Source of the DNA: Mesodorylaimus sp. YZB2_4
Taxonomy: Eukaryota > Nematoda > Enoplea > Dorylaimida > Dorylaimidae
Reading direction: 5' to 3'
Assembly (NCBI GenBank): GCA_030248295.1
Contig: JASANH010000479.1
Location: forward strand, 1 to 64,000
Length of the DNA: 64,000 nt
Part shown: one piece after another, positions 43,849 to 54,641 of the stretch
Layout: the number at the start of each line of letters is the position of its first letter
Position numbering within the stretch: the stretch's first letter is position 1
Translations under genes and position numbers: made by a program
Notes under the pieces: model-generated
The model's database searches: none
The model's input: the letters and a program-made list of their open reading frames with translations, nothing else
What the model was told of the DNA's origin: nothing

Positions 43849-46800
43849 ATGGAGGATTGGCAAGTGAATACTTTCACCGATTGGAGTGGCAGCCCAAGCA
43901 TCGACCAGCCCCCAAACCAAGAAGCAGGGTAGCCACAGCAGCACATACAGCAATGGTGAACTATATTGATGTCATTTGCCCCTTTCAGGGAAGAATGCGT
44001 TCACACGATCAAAGTGAACGAAGCTGCTTTCTTTCGTTTCGTGCTGATACCAGCCGTGAGAGAATCTACGACATCCTCAATTACTGTAAACCTCGATTTT
44101 GTTCTTTACAGGCAGTGCTGATCATTATTTTTGCGTTTTTTAAAGGACATGACTCGAATCAAAAACGTTTTTGTCACTGGCCAGCGGTTATATGGTACAC
44201 TAAGTTTTGAACAGTTTCATGTTCTTATCACTCGCATTTCAGGCCTGTCAACCTCGTCCAAGAACGCCACAATCGTCTACCGTACGTAGCTGCCTTCAAC
44301 GTGACTGTGTGGACACTAATTGATGTGATCTTGATGGAAAATCCATTCAAATTCAAAACCGAGATTGAGCAACTGCGCCGTAAGTCAACACTGTTTTGCA
44401 GTAATTTCTGAGCCTCGACACTTTTTCTTGCAGCTTTGATACTACTCGGAAGCTGCATTTTGGTAGCTTTCATATTTTACCCAGTTTTCGCCGCCATTGT
44501 GGTTGATAAGGCGATCAGCTACGCGATGGGCACAATGTACATGTGGATGCTAACTTCAGTCTATATCATTACACAATACCCATGCGAAAACATGGATAAG
44601 GTAAGCCAGGCTGCCAGACAATGCTTACCCTCCCCCCAATACCCCACCCCATGCAGCCTGATGGCAGGAAAGAAAGTACTAGATCTGCACTGATAAACAA
44701 ACAAGAACTGAATATGACCCTTCATAACTGCCCTGTTACTCATTGTTAGATTGAGGACTAAAACTAGATTCCAATGTGTCCCTATTCTCCAGTCGTTTGG
44801 GCTTTAAAAAAGTTGAAAGCTAAAGTCAACAATGTCATGTTCTAGGATGAACAAACTTGCCGGGCTATGTCACTTGTGCCCTGCGTCATATGGATGCTGC
44901 TTCTTTGTATCTTCTTCCCGCTTCAAAGTGTGCGCAAATTGAAAAAAGAAGCCGTGGATAATAAAGCAAGCTACAAGATTTTTGGCATTTCAGATAAGAC
45001 AGTAAAGCCATGTGTGCAATTTCAGCTCACAGGAATGCAAAATGAATTCGAATACCAACATGTTTGGAAGTTATTGAACAAGTATACCAACGAGGCAGAA
45101 GGCTCGATCGCCGATGCAAACAATATGATACAAGCACTTAGAAAATTCTTTTTCACTCGCTTTTATATGCCTATTCCTGGATTCAGATACTCGATCAGCA
45201 TTCTGACAGCCGTTTCTGTCTCGATGATGCTCATTTGGATGGTAAGTAATTGCAAGGTCTGCCAACTCCTTTCACATGCCGCATTTCTCTGCAATAACAT
45301 GCTGCGTAAGTACATTTGTATCGAGCCAGTTGTGATTCCCTTCTAGAGAGCTTGACTCTCAATCTTCATAATCAGAGGCCTGTTGTGAAACATTTTTATG
45401 CTCAAGCTTCACTGGTGCGACCTAGCCTGGCAAGGGCTGGAGAGAGTGTCGGCGGGATAAAAACTAGTTTTGCGACTATACCAGCTGCTGAAACATTAAC
45501 CCGAAGGGGTTGACGTTTCCCAGCCAGGGATCGATTACACTCTCCCACTCGCCATGGCCAGACACGAGGGTTACACAGGTTCTACAGTCAAACTGATCAA
45601 CGTATCAAATTGCAGGTAGCGATCGAATTCCTTCGTCTTTACTTCGTTGGAAGTAAACAAGTCAGGGAGTACATTCTCATGTATTATGGAACAGATGAAA
45701 ATGCTAATTCGTCATCTGATGTCCTCTTGCTTTTGGAACGGATTCTATTTCAAGACAACAGAGACAGCAGATTACAGCGTGCTCTACATTGGTGGAAAAG
45801 CTTTGAAAGTGAGTGTCAAATTTGCAGCTCCTTTACTATAAAGGCCAAATTAAGAGAATCTGATTTCTTTTCAGTCGCGATGTATTTATCTTTAGCGGGT
45901 GCATTCTTATGGACCTTGTGGTGTTTGTTTTTGACATTGAAAAATTATCGCGATAACCTTATGAAAATTTATGGAATGTTTCCTTTGGATTTGCCAAGCA
46001 TCAATGACAGGACGCCAAGAGATATCGTGGTATGATCATAGTACTCTATACTCACAGTCTGCGCTCACCGTTGAGTCGATTTTGATCGAGACACGCCAAA
46101 ACATAGCGCTGACTACAGAATATAAGTTCTAGCTGGTTTGGATGAAGCCAGGAATGTCGACGATAAGAACATTTGACCCAGGTCGCGTTAAGAAATGAAG
46201 GAAGCAGGACATTTGACCGCATCTGCACCACTTTACACGCGAACCACAGGGTTTGTGGGCTAACAAATGGGTGATACGCGATTACTTACGATTAGAGCAC
46301 CTCAAACCCAACATTCATCTGTCAATTTCATCACAACACCCACATGTAGGAGTTGGTTGATTTGATCACCAGTCATTGCTGACCACATGTCCAATCCAGA
46401 GGCCACTAAAACTTTACAGAGCGCATTCTTTGGTCAGCCCTATATTTTTGAGCTTTCTAAAATAGCTCGACTTCACGGTTTTCATGTAAGTGAGCCACAT
46501 GACAGCTTGACATTGCCCAGATAGAGTTAGACTTATTCCGTCACCACCTTATTTTGTCTCTTATAGATCGAAAGCGCGAAATACATTGGGTACCAATTTG
46601 CGTTTTCCTTTTATGGTATTCACATCTCAACTGCTCAGGGTCGGAACACTAACAACAATGCACATTTAAGGTTTCTGTATACAAGCGGTATTACTTATGG
46701 TAATCTTCGGATTTATCACCTTCGGCATTGTTTATGTTTTTGTGTTTGGAAACTACCACCCTCTTCTTTACTTTTTGGAATCCTGGGGGTAAGTACAAAT

Positions 46801-49293
46801 TGCGAAGATTCAGAGCTTAAATTTGCAAGTTTTGTGTCAGCCGTGGCGACTATGGATGTTCAGGCCACACAACACCAACTAATATATAAATCAACCATTA
46901 TATAAATCTTTTATATAATATTGTGCAGGCCAGTCATTTGTGTTGGAATCGCCATAATGATCATGGAACGGTTAGTGGTTCATTACTGCTTCCTTCAAAC
47001 CGATGAGAGGAATAATAATGTACTGGCGCTAAACTCACTGTAAGTGTGGCGCAGTATCGTCTCAAACTCACTGGTGTGGTTATTCTTTCTTCGCAGACCA
47101 TTGTTCTATAATTTCCAGTACTTCATGATATTTACAAATTCTGCGATTGGCATGGGGTCGTGCTTGGCCAGGATAATTAAATCTGTTCTCATTGGAGCAT
47201 TCAACGTACCACGTTTGGACATAAGCACACTGCCGAGGACATTCGAAAGATCCGATGATGGTAGGTGGAACTGACTGGGGGCCTGCGAGCCGTCATGTCG
47301 GGCCACATCGATTCTCCGTGAGCATTTCGGGCTCAGGTCTGCCTGAAGCCCTTTCGACGTGAGGCCGCTCCCCTAATTGAGGGTCTATAGGCCCTTGTGG
47401 TGCGAGTAATAAACTCGTTCCTGGCTCTCACAAGGGAACATCGCCAGCCGTAGTCTAACTTTGGAAAACCAAGAACTGTAATACAGTATGTTCCTGGTGA
47501 AATCCTTGGCACGCCCTAGGATAGGACTAGGGCTGACCAGAGGATGGCTCAAGCCAGAGGAGCCAGCCCACGCAGTCCACGGACACTGCTCGATACGTTT
47601 TACTATTCCACACCAAGAAGGCCGTGTAGACTCAATTCGTGGAGCAGCTGCACGTGCCGGCCGTTAAAGGGATTCTGACCAACCTGAGCCCGGAGTGCTC
47701 AAAGAGCAAGTCAAGACCAGGAACTCTAGACTAGTTCTCTACGGATGGCTGCAACCAAACCAGTCACTCGACCTCGGTCTCATCCTCGGTCTCGTGTTGG
47801 CCTTGACTCAGGAGAGGCAGCCGGTTCCCTGAACCAGTGCACCAACAGGCCAGAAGGCGTAGTGTATGCCTAGTCCATGCATAGGTCCACTAGGTGCAAA
47901 AAAATGCTCTGGGCAAAATATTATAGGCAGCTGGACAACTGGTCACCTGTGGTCAGTGCCTGAAGTTTTGTGAAACTTTTGAATTCCTTTCGACTTTTTG
48001 GATGCGACCTCAGCCCTCGGTTTGGAAACCCCCTGGCGGCCGCGGTGGTGCAGCGGTTCGGTATTCGTCATCCGTTCGGTTCGTCACCCGTATTGCTTGG
48101 GAGCGAGTGGCTGGACTCGTCCCGGGTTCGATCCCCGGTGATGGAGGTCGGTTTGCGAACCATAAACTCTCGCTGACCTTGCACGCCATGCCGTGGGTAA
48201 TTCACCCGGTACCCTATAGGTGCTCCGAGTGGAGAGACGGACACCAAACGAGTAGACAGTCTCGGCTGTCGAACACCGACAGTGTTCACAGCCCACCCGC
48301 CAGTCCAGGATGCCCTCGCGTGGAGGTGCTCCTAGTGGAGACACGCTGAGGAAAGCTGCTGTGTGTGCCAGTGCCCGCACAGCCTTGCTTATAAGGTTTG
48401 ACTGCTGGCTGGCTAGAGGCAAAGAAGGGCTTCAGCCCACAAAAATTTTAAAAAAAAACCCGAAGTGTTGGAAGCCTAAACTCGAAGCCTGGATCCCGAA
48501 AACCGAGTTTGGAAAGAGCCCTGCGTGTTTTTCTAAACGCTTAGCTTCCTTACCACACAAAAATTCAAAAATTCCCAGGACTTTAGGCGCTGATCACTGC
48601 TGACCAGTTGGCCAGACGCCTCTGATGCTTTGCTCAGAGCTTTCTTTTGCACCTACTGTACTGTAGGAGCAAGTTACACTTTTTGGTTTTGTAAAGTTCG
48701 ACTGAACAGTTAGCGATGTTCCTTTTTCAGCCCAGCCCTTGTTTATGCAAGGGCGAGCCAAGGATTTCAAAGTTAAACAAGCAATTTTAGAAATCTCCCA
48801 CCCTCTCTTTTAGCCACCAGTTTTTTCCCCCCTCCAGCTATGATTGGGGCTGGAGTCATTGAGCGATTGATTGCAGCCAGTCAAGTGTATTTGTTTCAGA
48901 TTTCCACTCCTACATCAGCTTTTTGGTCCTCGAAAACACGCAGACTAATCCTATTTTGGTAACATTCGTCAACCTCCTGACACAATCACTGGCGCCCCCA
49001 GCTCACTGCAACAGACAACTCAGGCCTCACAATGCAAGACATTTCCGAACACAGAGGACTGATTCGACAAGTAAGCGAATACAGTATGCCGTTCCCAGGA
49101 TATTTTGATGGGCTTTCGCATTTTAGGATTCGACATAATGCTGCCTCATGTGACAAATACTTCGCAGCCATCATCGCCTAGACAAAAGATCATTCGAAAC
49201 CGATGGCACCTGTATTTTATGCTTTATCGAAATCCATCTCTACGGCGTTGTAGAAGCCGAATGGCACCACTCGAATGCGATGTGCCATTCTAA
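43849..49293 (+). CDS. STRA6-like retinol/RBP receptor
   Basis: Fourteen exons: 43849-43928, 43989-44055, 44112-44194, 44243-44379, 44434-44600, 44846-45241, 45616-45808, 45875-46029, 46567-46615, 46671-46788, 46929-47039, 47097-47260, 48900-49070 and 49127-49293. They keep one frame and give 685 residues, close to vertebrate STRA6 (about 670). Landmarks in family order are: an extracellular N terminus with ECVHTIKVNEAA; many hydrophobic helices; FFPLQSVRKLKKE; FYMPIPGFRYSISILTAVSV (compare the YTPQPGFH region); YRDNLMKIYGMFPLDLPS; SVLIGAFNVPRLDISTLPRT; FHSYISFLVLENTQTNP; and near the C terminus IRNRWHLYFMLYRNPSLRR. STRA6 takes up retinol from carrier proteins at the plasma membrane; whether this one carries retinoid is unknown. 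Intron 6 holds a MITE and intron 12 (1.6 kb) a SINE. The start codon is chosen to match the family; an upstream in-frame ATG exists at 43726. Confidence 0.87.
45417..45577 (-). mobile_element. TGTAACC-family MITE, copy 4
   Basis: Lies in intron 6 of the STRA6-like gene. It holds AGCCTGGCAAGGGCTGGAG, the hairpin AACATTAACCCG...GGGTTGACGTT, GATCGATTACACTCTCCCAC and ends GAGGGTTACA. Confidence 0.7.
48035..48461 (+). repeat. tRNA-derived SINE, copy 2
   Basis: Begins GGCGGCCGCGGTGGTGCAGC, with an A-box-like GTGGTGCAGCGGTT and a good B box (GGGTTCGATCCCCGG at 48124-48138), so its promoter looks like RNA polymerase III type. A tRNA-unrelated body follows and it ends CACAAAAATTTT plus an A-run. It lies in intron 12 of the STRA6-like gene, in sense. 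The reverse copy at 12897-13292 shares the whole length. Confidence 0.75.
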
Positions 49294-50317
49294 ATAGGTT
49301 GCACTTCACATACCTCCGCTCCGAAATTTGCTGTCCTAACGTTAAATGTCACGCAAATCCCATGCACAATAGTTGTACCTGCAGCACCCGCCTAAGTCGC
49401 ACCTGTCCTTCAAATTGTTCGGTAGAAACGATCAAGGATTCTGTCAATAAATAGTTTCTGAACAATGTTGAGCGGACACAGCTCAAGATTGATGCGCAAA
49501 AACTTGAGTCTTGAGAGAGAATCGAACCCGCGCCTTTAATATCACCTGCCTAGCGCTCTGCGAGTACTAACTTTGGTATACCGTAATCATCAAAATCCAA
49601 CCGCAGTGTACTAAAAATGACATTATAAGGGCTACTAGTTCTAGTAAAAGTGAATCATGAAATGATCTTGACAAACAAAACCCAACAAAACAAATTTTGG
49701 ACAATTTTTTCCTTATATTTAGGATACCTTCAAATGGTGTGGAACGACCATTTATGACCGATTTGAAAGCTTATACTAAGCAAGCCGTTGGTTTTTTGAC
49801 TATTGGTATACTCTACTGTAACATAGTGAACAGCATCAACTAACGATGAAAGCAAAGCCACGATAATTAATCAACTATGTCACTATGTTATCATCCATAC
49901 ACTGGTTGTATTTGTACCTGTCACACATGTGTCGCACGAGCATACAGTAAGAAGTTTACTGTGAATCCCAAGCACAAACTAGAGAGCGCAGTGGTTTGGA
50001 TATTTCGAGCTAGGGAGCACATACTCGTATTTGGATAAAGAAGAAGGCCAATATAAGCGTACTATGCGTTTTATTTCTGTATCACTGAGGAATGGCTTAC
50101 TGCTAAGTCACTGTGGGTGCAGCAAGGCAGTTTCGCCCTCGGCCAGGTTTGATTCTTTTCAATACATATTTTTAGTGTGTTTGTCTCGTATGTTTCTGAA
50201 GACTTGAGTGCGCCCCTAAAGTTTGGTTTAAAATACAACTGAATGACGAGGACAAGTAGGATTAACACCACGGCCTGAGGCCGCATCCACGCCGTGGACC
50301 AATGATGCATCACCAAA
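49294..50317. other. No gene seen; tRNA-like remnant
   Basis: At 49500-49570 the minus strand reads CAGAGCGCTAGGCAGG and GCGCGGGTTCGATTC, followed by TCTCAAGACTCAA, the same 3' word as the remnant at 28150. AATAAA on the minus strand at 50070-50075 may end the next gene. Confidence 0.4.
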
Positions 50318-50479
50318 TTAACTAGGCATGGCCATTCTCTTCTTCAGACCATGAACCGAAGCTGCATCCAAACCGTGGGCTGAGGCCGCATCCACGCCGT
50401 GGACCAATGATGCATCACCAAATTGACTAGGTATGGCCACTATTGCAGCAACGACCAATAGAGCCATTACTGATTTCAT
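50318..50479 (-). CDS. Small secreted repeat peptide, candidate propeptide
   Basis: A 53-residue minus-strand ORF. A signal peptide (MKSVMALLVVAAIVAIPS) is followed by QFGDASLVHGVDAASAHG and LDAASVHGLKKRMAMPS. The mature part is built of the repeated unit HG(V/L)DAAS and ends before a dibasic KKR, as in peptide-hormone precursors. A TATATA lies about 60 nt upstream of the ATG. A near-identical 58-bp DNA repeat (50379-50437 and 50275-50333) means the unit was duplicated once more. The second copy begins right after the stop, where CAA has become TAA. It could be a neuropeptide-like, antimicrobial or taxon-restricted secreted peptide; I recognise no family. Confidence 0.5.
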   Translation of the reverse strand: MKSVMALLVVAAIVAIPSQFGDASLVHGVDAASAHGLDAASVHGLKKRMAMPS

Positions 50480-50537
50480 CTTTGAGGTTTCCTCACTGCG
50501 CACATGGATATCGTATTCCCAACCTGTGGATGAGACA

Positions 50538-50543
50538 TATATA
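50538..50543 (-). promoter_or_regulatory. TATA box of the repeat-peptide gene
   Basis: CTATATATG on the minus strand, about 60 nt before the ATG at 50479, leaving room for a leader of about 30 nt. Confidence 0.4.
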
Positions 50544-50549
50544 GCCGGA

Positions 50550-53500
50550 TAGCGCTATTATGTAATCCGTATTTCCCCCCCCCCGAAGAAGTCTAAACAT
50601 AATTTTAGTTTGGGTCTTGTTGTAAAGATGTTTTGTCTTTAGTTTACTCGCTGGTAAACTATCGCCGACATCGCCTTTACGCAGCTGCATTTCTTTTTTT
50701 CTTTAGCAGCACCTCATCAGCGTGCGAAGAAAGCTTGATCATAAATGTTCAGGCTTATTATTTCTTCGCAAAAAAAAACTATTTTCTCACTCCTTACTAA
50801 CAGCGTCGGGTGATCTGGAAATCGGCGCTTTCAGTTGGAAAGTCGAAGGCCTCACGATCAGGGAAACGCAACGCGTAAGTGCTAAAGATCTGCAGTGTAC
50901 GAGTACATTACTCCCTTCGCCGTCTCATTCTCATTTTTCGGTAGCGTAGCAGTTCATTACGAGCCGCTCAAAATCAGGAAGGCTTACCATTGTCATCGCC
51001 CCTTGTTTTGCAAAGCCTCAAAAGTTGCCTTGCAACAAGAAAGCAACTAATTCGTAATAGCTGTTCATTCCTCTAGAAGCAGTCAAAAGTGCTTGCTACT
51101 CTTGGTGCGAGAAAGAATGAGACAGACATTCCGCCATTATCAACTATACTTGCATGGTCAGGAGGTCTTACTTTCGATCTGCTATCAAAGTTTTAATCAT
51201 CGAACGGACAATGAAGCAAACGTTAAACTTGCTTCACGAAATTCAGTCTCTGCTCCGCAATTTATTGTGCGAAGGCGTGAACATTCACAACTGGAGACCA
51301 GCGCCATTGAAGTAATTACCTGACGTAATGGCTGGTTTATAACAAAAAACGTGATTGTACTGTATTTTTACTGGCTTGAAATCGCATGAAACGTCATTTG
51401 CTCACAGAAAATAAAAGGACAGAAACATATGCGCGCACACCATAAATCATCACTAGTGTCCCTTCACTTTTAATTCCTGGTCGAACCACTGTGATATGTA
51501 CTGTATTATAGCCCCTCACATACTGTATATCCGCAGTGGTAAAATCGCTTCGTAAGCATGAGGATGTGCTCTTCTACGTCAAAAGATATGCACACTTGCT
51601 CTCAAATGCATAGCACGTTTGGTAGCAGTGTCACAAGCCAGGATCATAGGGTAGCCTCATGATGGGAAATCCTAGAAGCTTCTTTTCCATTTATCCCCAT
51701 GTTGAAACTCTAAAATCATGTACATAGCTGTGAGATAGCAATCAGGGTATACAGAGGGTAGGTACCATGGAATATAGGGAACATAATTCAGCATTGTATC
51801 TAGTTGCGACCGCAGGTACTCGATAGTAAGTACAGTGGTAACAAGTGCTGACTTCTCACACGGCGGTAATCCAGGTTTCAAGCCACGATTTGTCATGATT
51901 TGGTGTGTTACACTGTGGCATATGACATGGACGCAGATCCGTACATGGTATTAGCAGCAAACGATAAAACCTCAGCCACTGAAAAGCACACAGGATCAGA
52001 AAGAAAGCAAAAACTTTTTATGGTAGTTACCTTAGCGGTGGCATAATTTTGTGGGCTCAGGAGGCAGTCTTTAATAAGATGCCAGCCGCAACGATCCGTC
52101 CCATCAGCCCATCCAAAAACAGATCATGATTCAAGATTCAAAATGAAGCTTTCATTAGTTAACCTCACCTCTCGTTCCATGTTATTGTTCCATTACGTTG
52201 CTAAGAGCAGCATGCGGTGGGCTTACGGAACCCTCGCTGGTCCATGGTCCCTTATTATGAAACAAGAATCGCAAGGATCTCATCTCTCTCATATCCAGAC
52301 ATGGCTACAACATTGAAATAAAAAACGAATGGGAATGGAACTAATATTCTGGGTTCCAGCGGCCTTATGGCGTCTCTTTTGCTGAAGCAAGGGTTGGTAA
52401 CACCTGGCTTATTTTTTATGGTGGTTGCATTATGAATTAAATCTTTATTAAAGTTCAACTCTGTGATCCTGTGTGAGACAAAACATGTTTTCTGTCCATA
52501 AAGGTCATCCGCCATGAATGTTTTCATCAATGAACCATCCATTTCCTCACCCCGCAGGGAATAGGAATTTAGGCATAGTCTAGATGACATGCAAATTTCG
52601 GGATTATCTGCATTTGAGATCTTTGCTGTATGAAAAATAGCAAAGACGACATGTGTCTCAAAGCACTTTCACATTTTGGCGGATGATCATGCGTCACTCC
52701 ATCAGAAGACGATGAGAGGTCACACTGCGTGATTTCTTTATCGTTACTCAGATAAGGAGAACGGAGAATGACGGCTGCAGAATCAAAGCATGTCACGCCT
52801 ATGTATATGTACGTACTGCACAGTATGTACAGTATCTCCGTTGTACCTACCGTACCCTACCTAATTGAAAGCTCCACGAGTTCACGTAGAGCTTTCAATT
52901 ACATATATAGACTGTACAAAAATACCTGCAGCCAATGTTTTGTGTTTCCGTGCCTTTGTGTGTGCAAAGTGCTCGTGTGGTACAGTAGTTACTAGTAGGA
53001 GCGTTTTTGTAAGCTCACTGTTAGACTGACATCTTCATCTGTTGGTCTGGACTCTAGATCTCCAGCTGCAGATCCTTCACGCCTTGTTATGAAGCCATGC
53101 ACAAAAATGTACATTTTCCGCTCAATATATATAACTGGCAATGATGGTGCAGCGCATCAGTGTAAAGTAGACTTGAGGCAAAAACCTTATTAGTCCCGAA
53201 GTTGCACCACAGAAAACGAGCATAGAGTGTGTAACCAAGCCTGGCCGGCGTAGGAGAGGTGGCCAACCGAAGTCAGCAGTACAAAAGTCCTACTAAAGCA
53301 GGTATAGCCGGGGAGAGTATCGATTACTCTATCCTACTCGCCATGGCCTGCCAGGCACGAGGGTTACAGGAGCAAAAATGTTAACGGGGACCTACCACAT
53401 CTGATCTGTTGAATTTCTCTGTGGTACCATTTTGTGACCCACTTAACACCGTAATTCTGGAAACTTACATACTCACTCACCCTGATTTACTCACTAACAC

Positions 53501-54641
53501 TTCCACAGTCACTTCACTCATCTTCACTTGTGCTTTCACTTACCGTGAAGATACGTATTTATTGAATTAAATATGTACCTACTGTACTTTATATCTGCAG
53601 GTATTTTATGAGCGGGCCAGTTTTTGTTTCCTTCTATGTTTCTGTGTGCAGACTTTAGAATTTGGTGTTAGGACAAGCGCTAGGCTGTAGAAGTTCTCTC
53701 GCATTCCACAGTACAATCGCGATCTTCAGACCAATATGAAACAATTGTTGGTCCCACCCAATCTTGAAAATCAAAGCATTGACGTATCCGCGATCTCTTT
53801 TCTGGGCTGTCAAAGCAAATCTTGTAACCGGTCACATTGTAGAACACAATGCTTGTGCTCTTTATAACCAGCAGCCTTCAAGTCAACATTAGCCCTTTGC
53901 GTCTTCGCCACATTTATGCGGTATCCGAAAATGTGGACCAGTTCTATGGCAAACATCGTCTCAAATTCTTTTGCATTCTCGGCGTCAGGTTAATTTTGGC
54001 GACATTTCTTCACTGGCCATTTATGTGCTGCATCTCCCCGCACGATGTTACTAGCACACGATGGTTTCTAGTCTGGATATGAGCACCGATTTATTGACTA
54101 GTTTCATTCGAGTTTCAACGCAGCGAGGAGGGTTTGTAAAATTGACATGGCCCACAAAACATGTGTGCATACCTAACCAACAAAAAGGTATTTTCACAGT
54201 CATGCGTTCATACTAGTTTAGTGGCCAAATTGGGCCCATCAATCGCACTGTCATCCGCTTGTACTAGGGGCGAGTGCTACCTGTTTGCACACCCCACCTA
54301 GCACAAAGATGTCCTTCAAACCGCGTCGTTCTCTCGTCCAAAAAAGCGCATGACTCTTGACGCATTATTCCTACATACTGTATGTTTGTTCGGTGCCACT
54401 TATTTTAGACTAAACCTCTGCATTTTGAGGAGCGGCCGAAAAATCAGTTGTAACAAAAATGTGTGTTCAGTAAAGACTAAAAACTAGTGCAGATTTTCCG
54501 AATTTCGCGCTAGAACATAAAAATAAAATCCTTTAACTTTGAGTTGACCATGGCACAAAAACGCACTGTGCGTCAAGTAGTCGAAGCGATTTGAACTCTG
54601 GTGCTTATTACAAACAATAATGAACCTATCACAGCTGAGTC
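50550..54641. other. Gene-poor stretch with repeats
   Basis: Holds a tRNA-like remnant near 51835-51895 (AGTGGTAACAAGTGCTG and CAGGTTTCAAGCC), a perfect 12-bp hairpin at 52863-52900, a MITE at 53230-53368 and several TACTGTA words. Minus ORFs 52255-52590 and 52569-52796 overlap but show no known motif. Confidence 0.4.
53230..53368 (-). mobile_element. TGTAACC-family MITE, copy 5 (cleanest ends)
   Basis: A 139-bp copy with inverted ends TGTAACCAAGCCTGG at 53230 and CCAGGCACGAGGGTTACA at 53368. It lacks much of the central hairpin seen in the other copies. These ends define the family termini. Confidence 0.8.
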
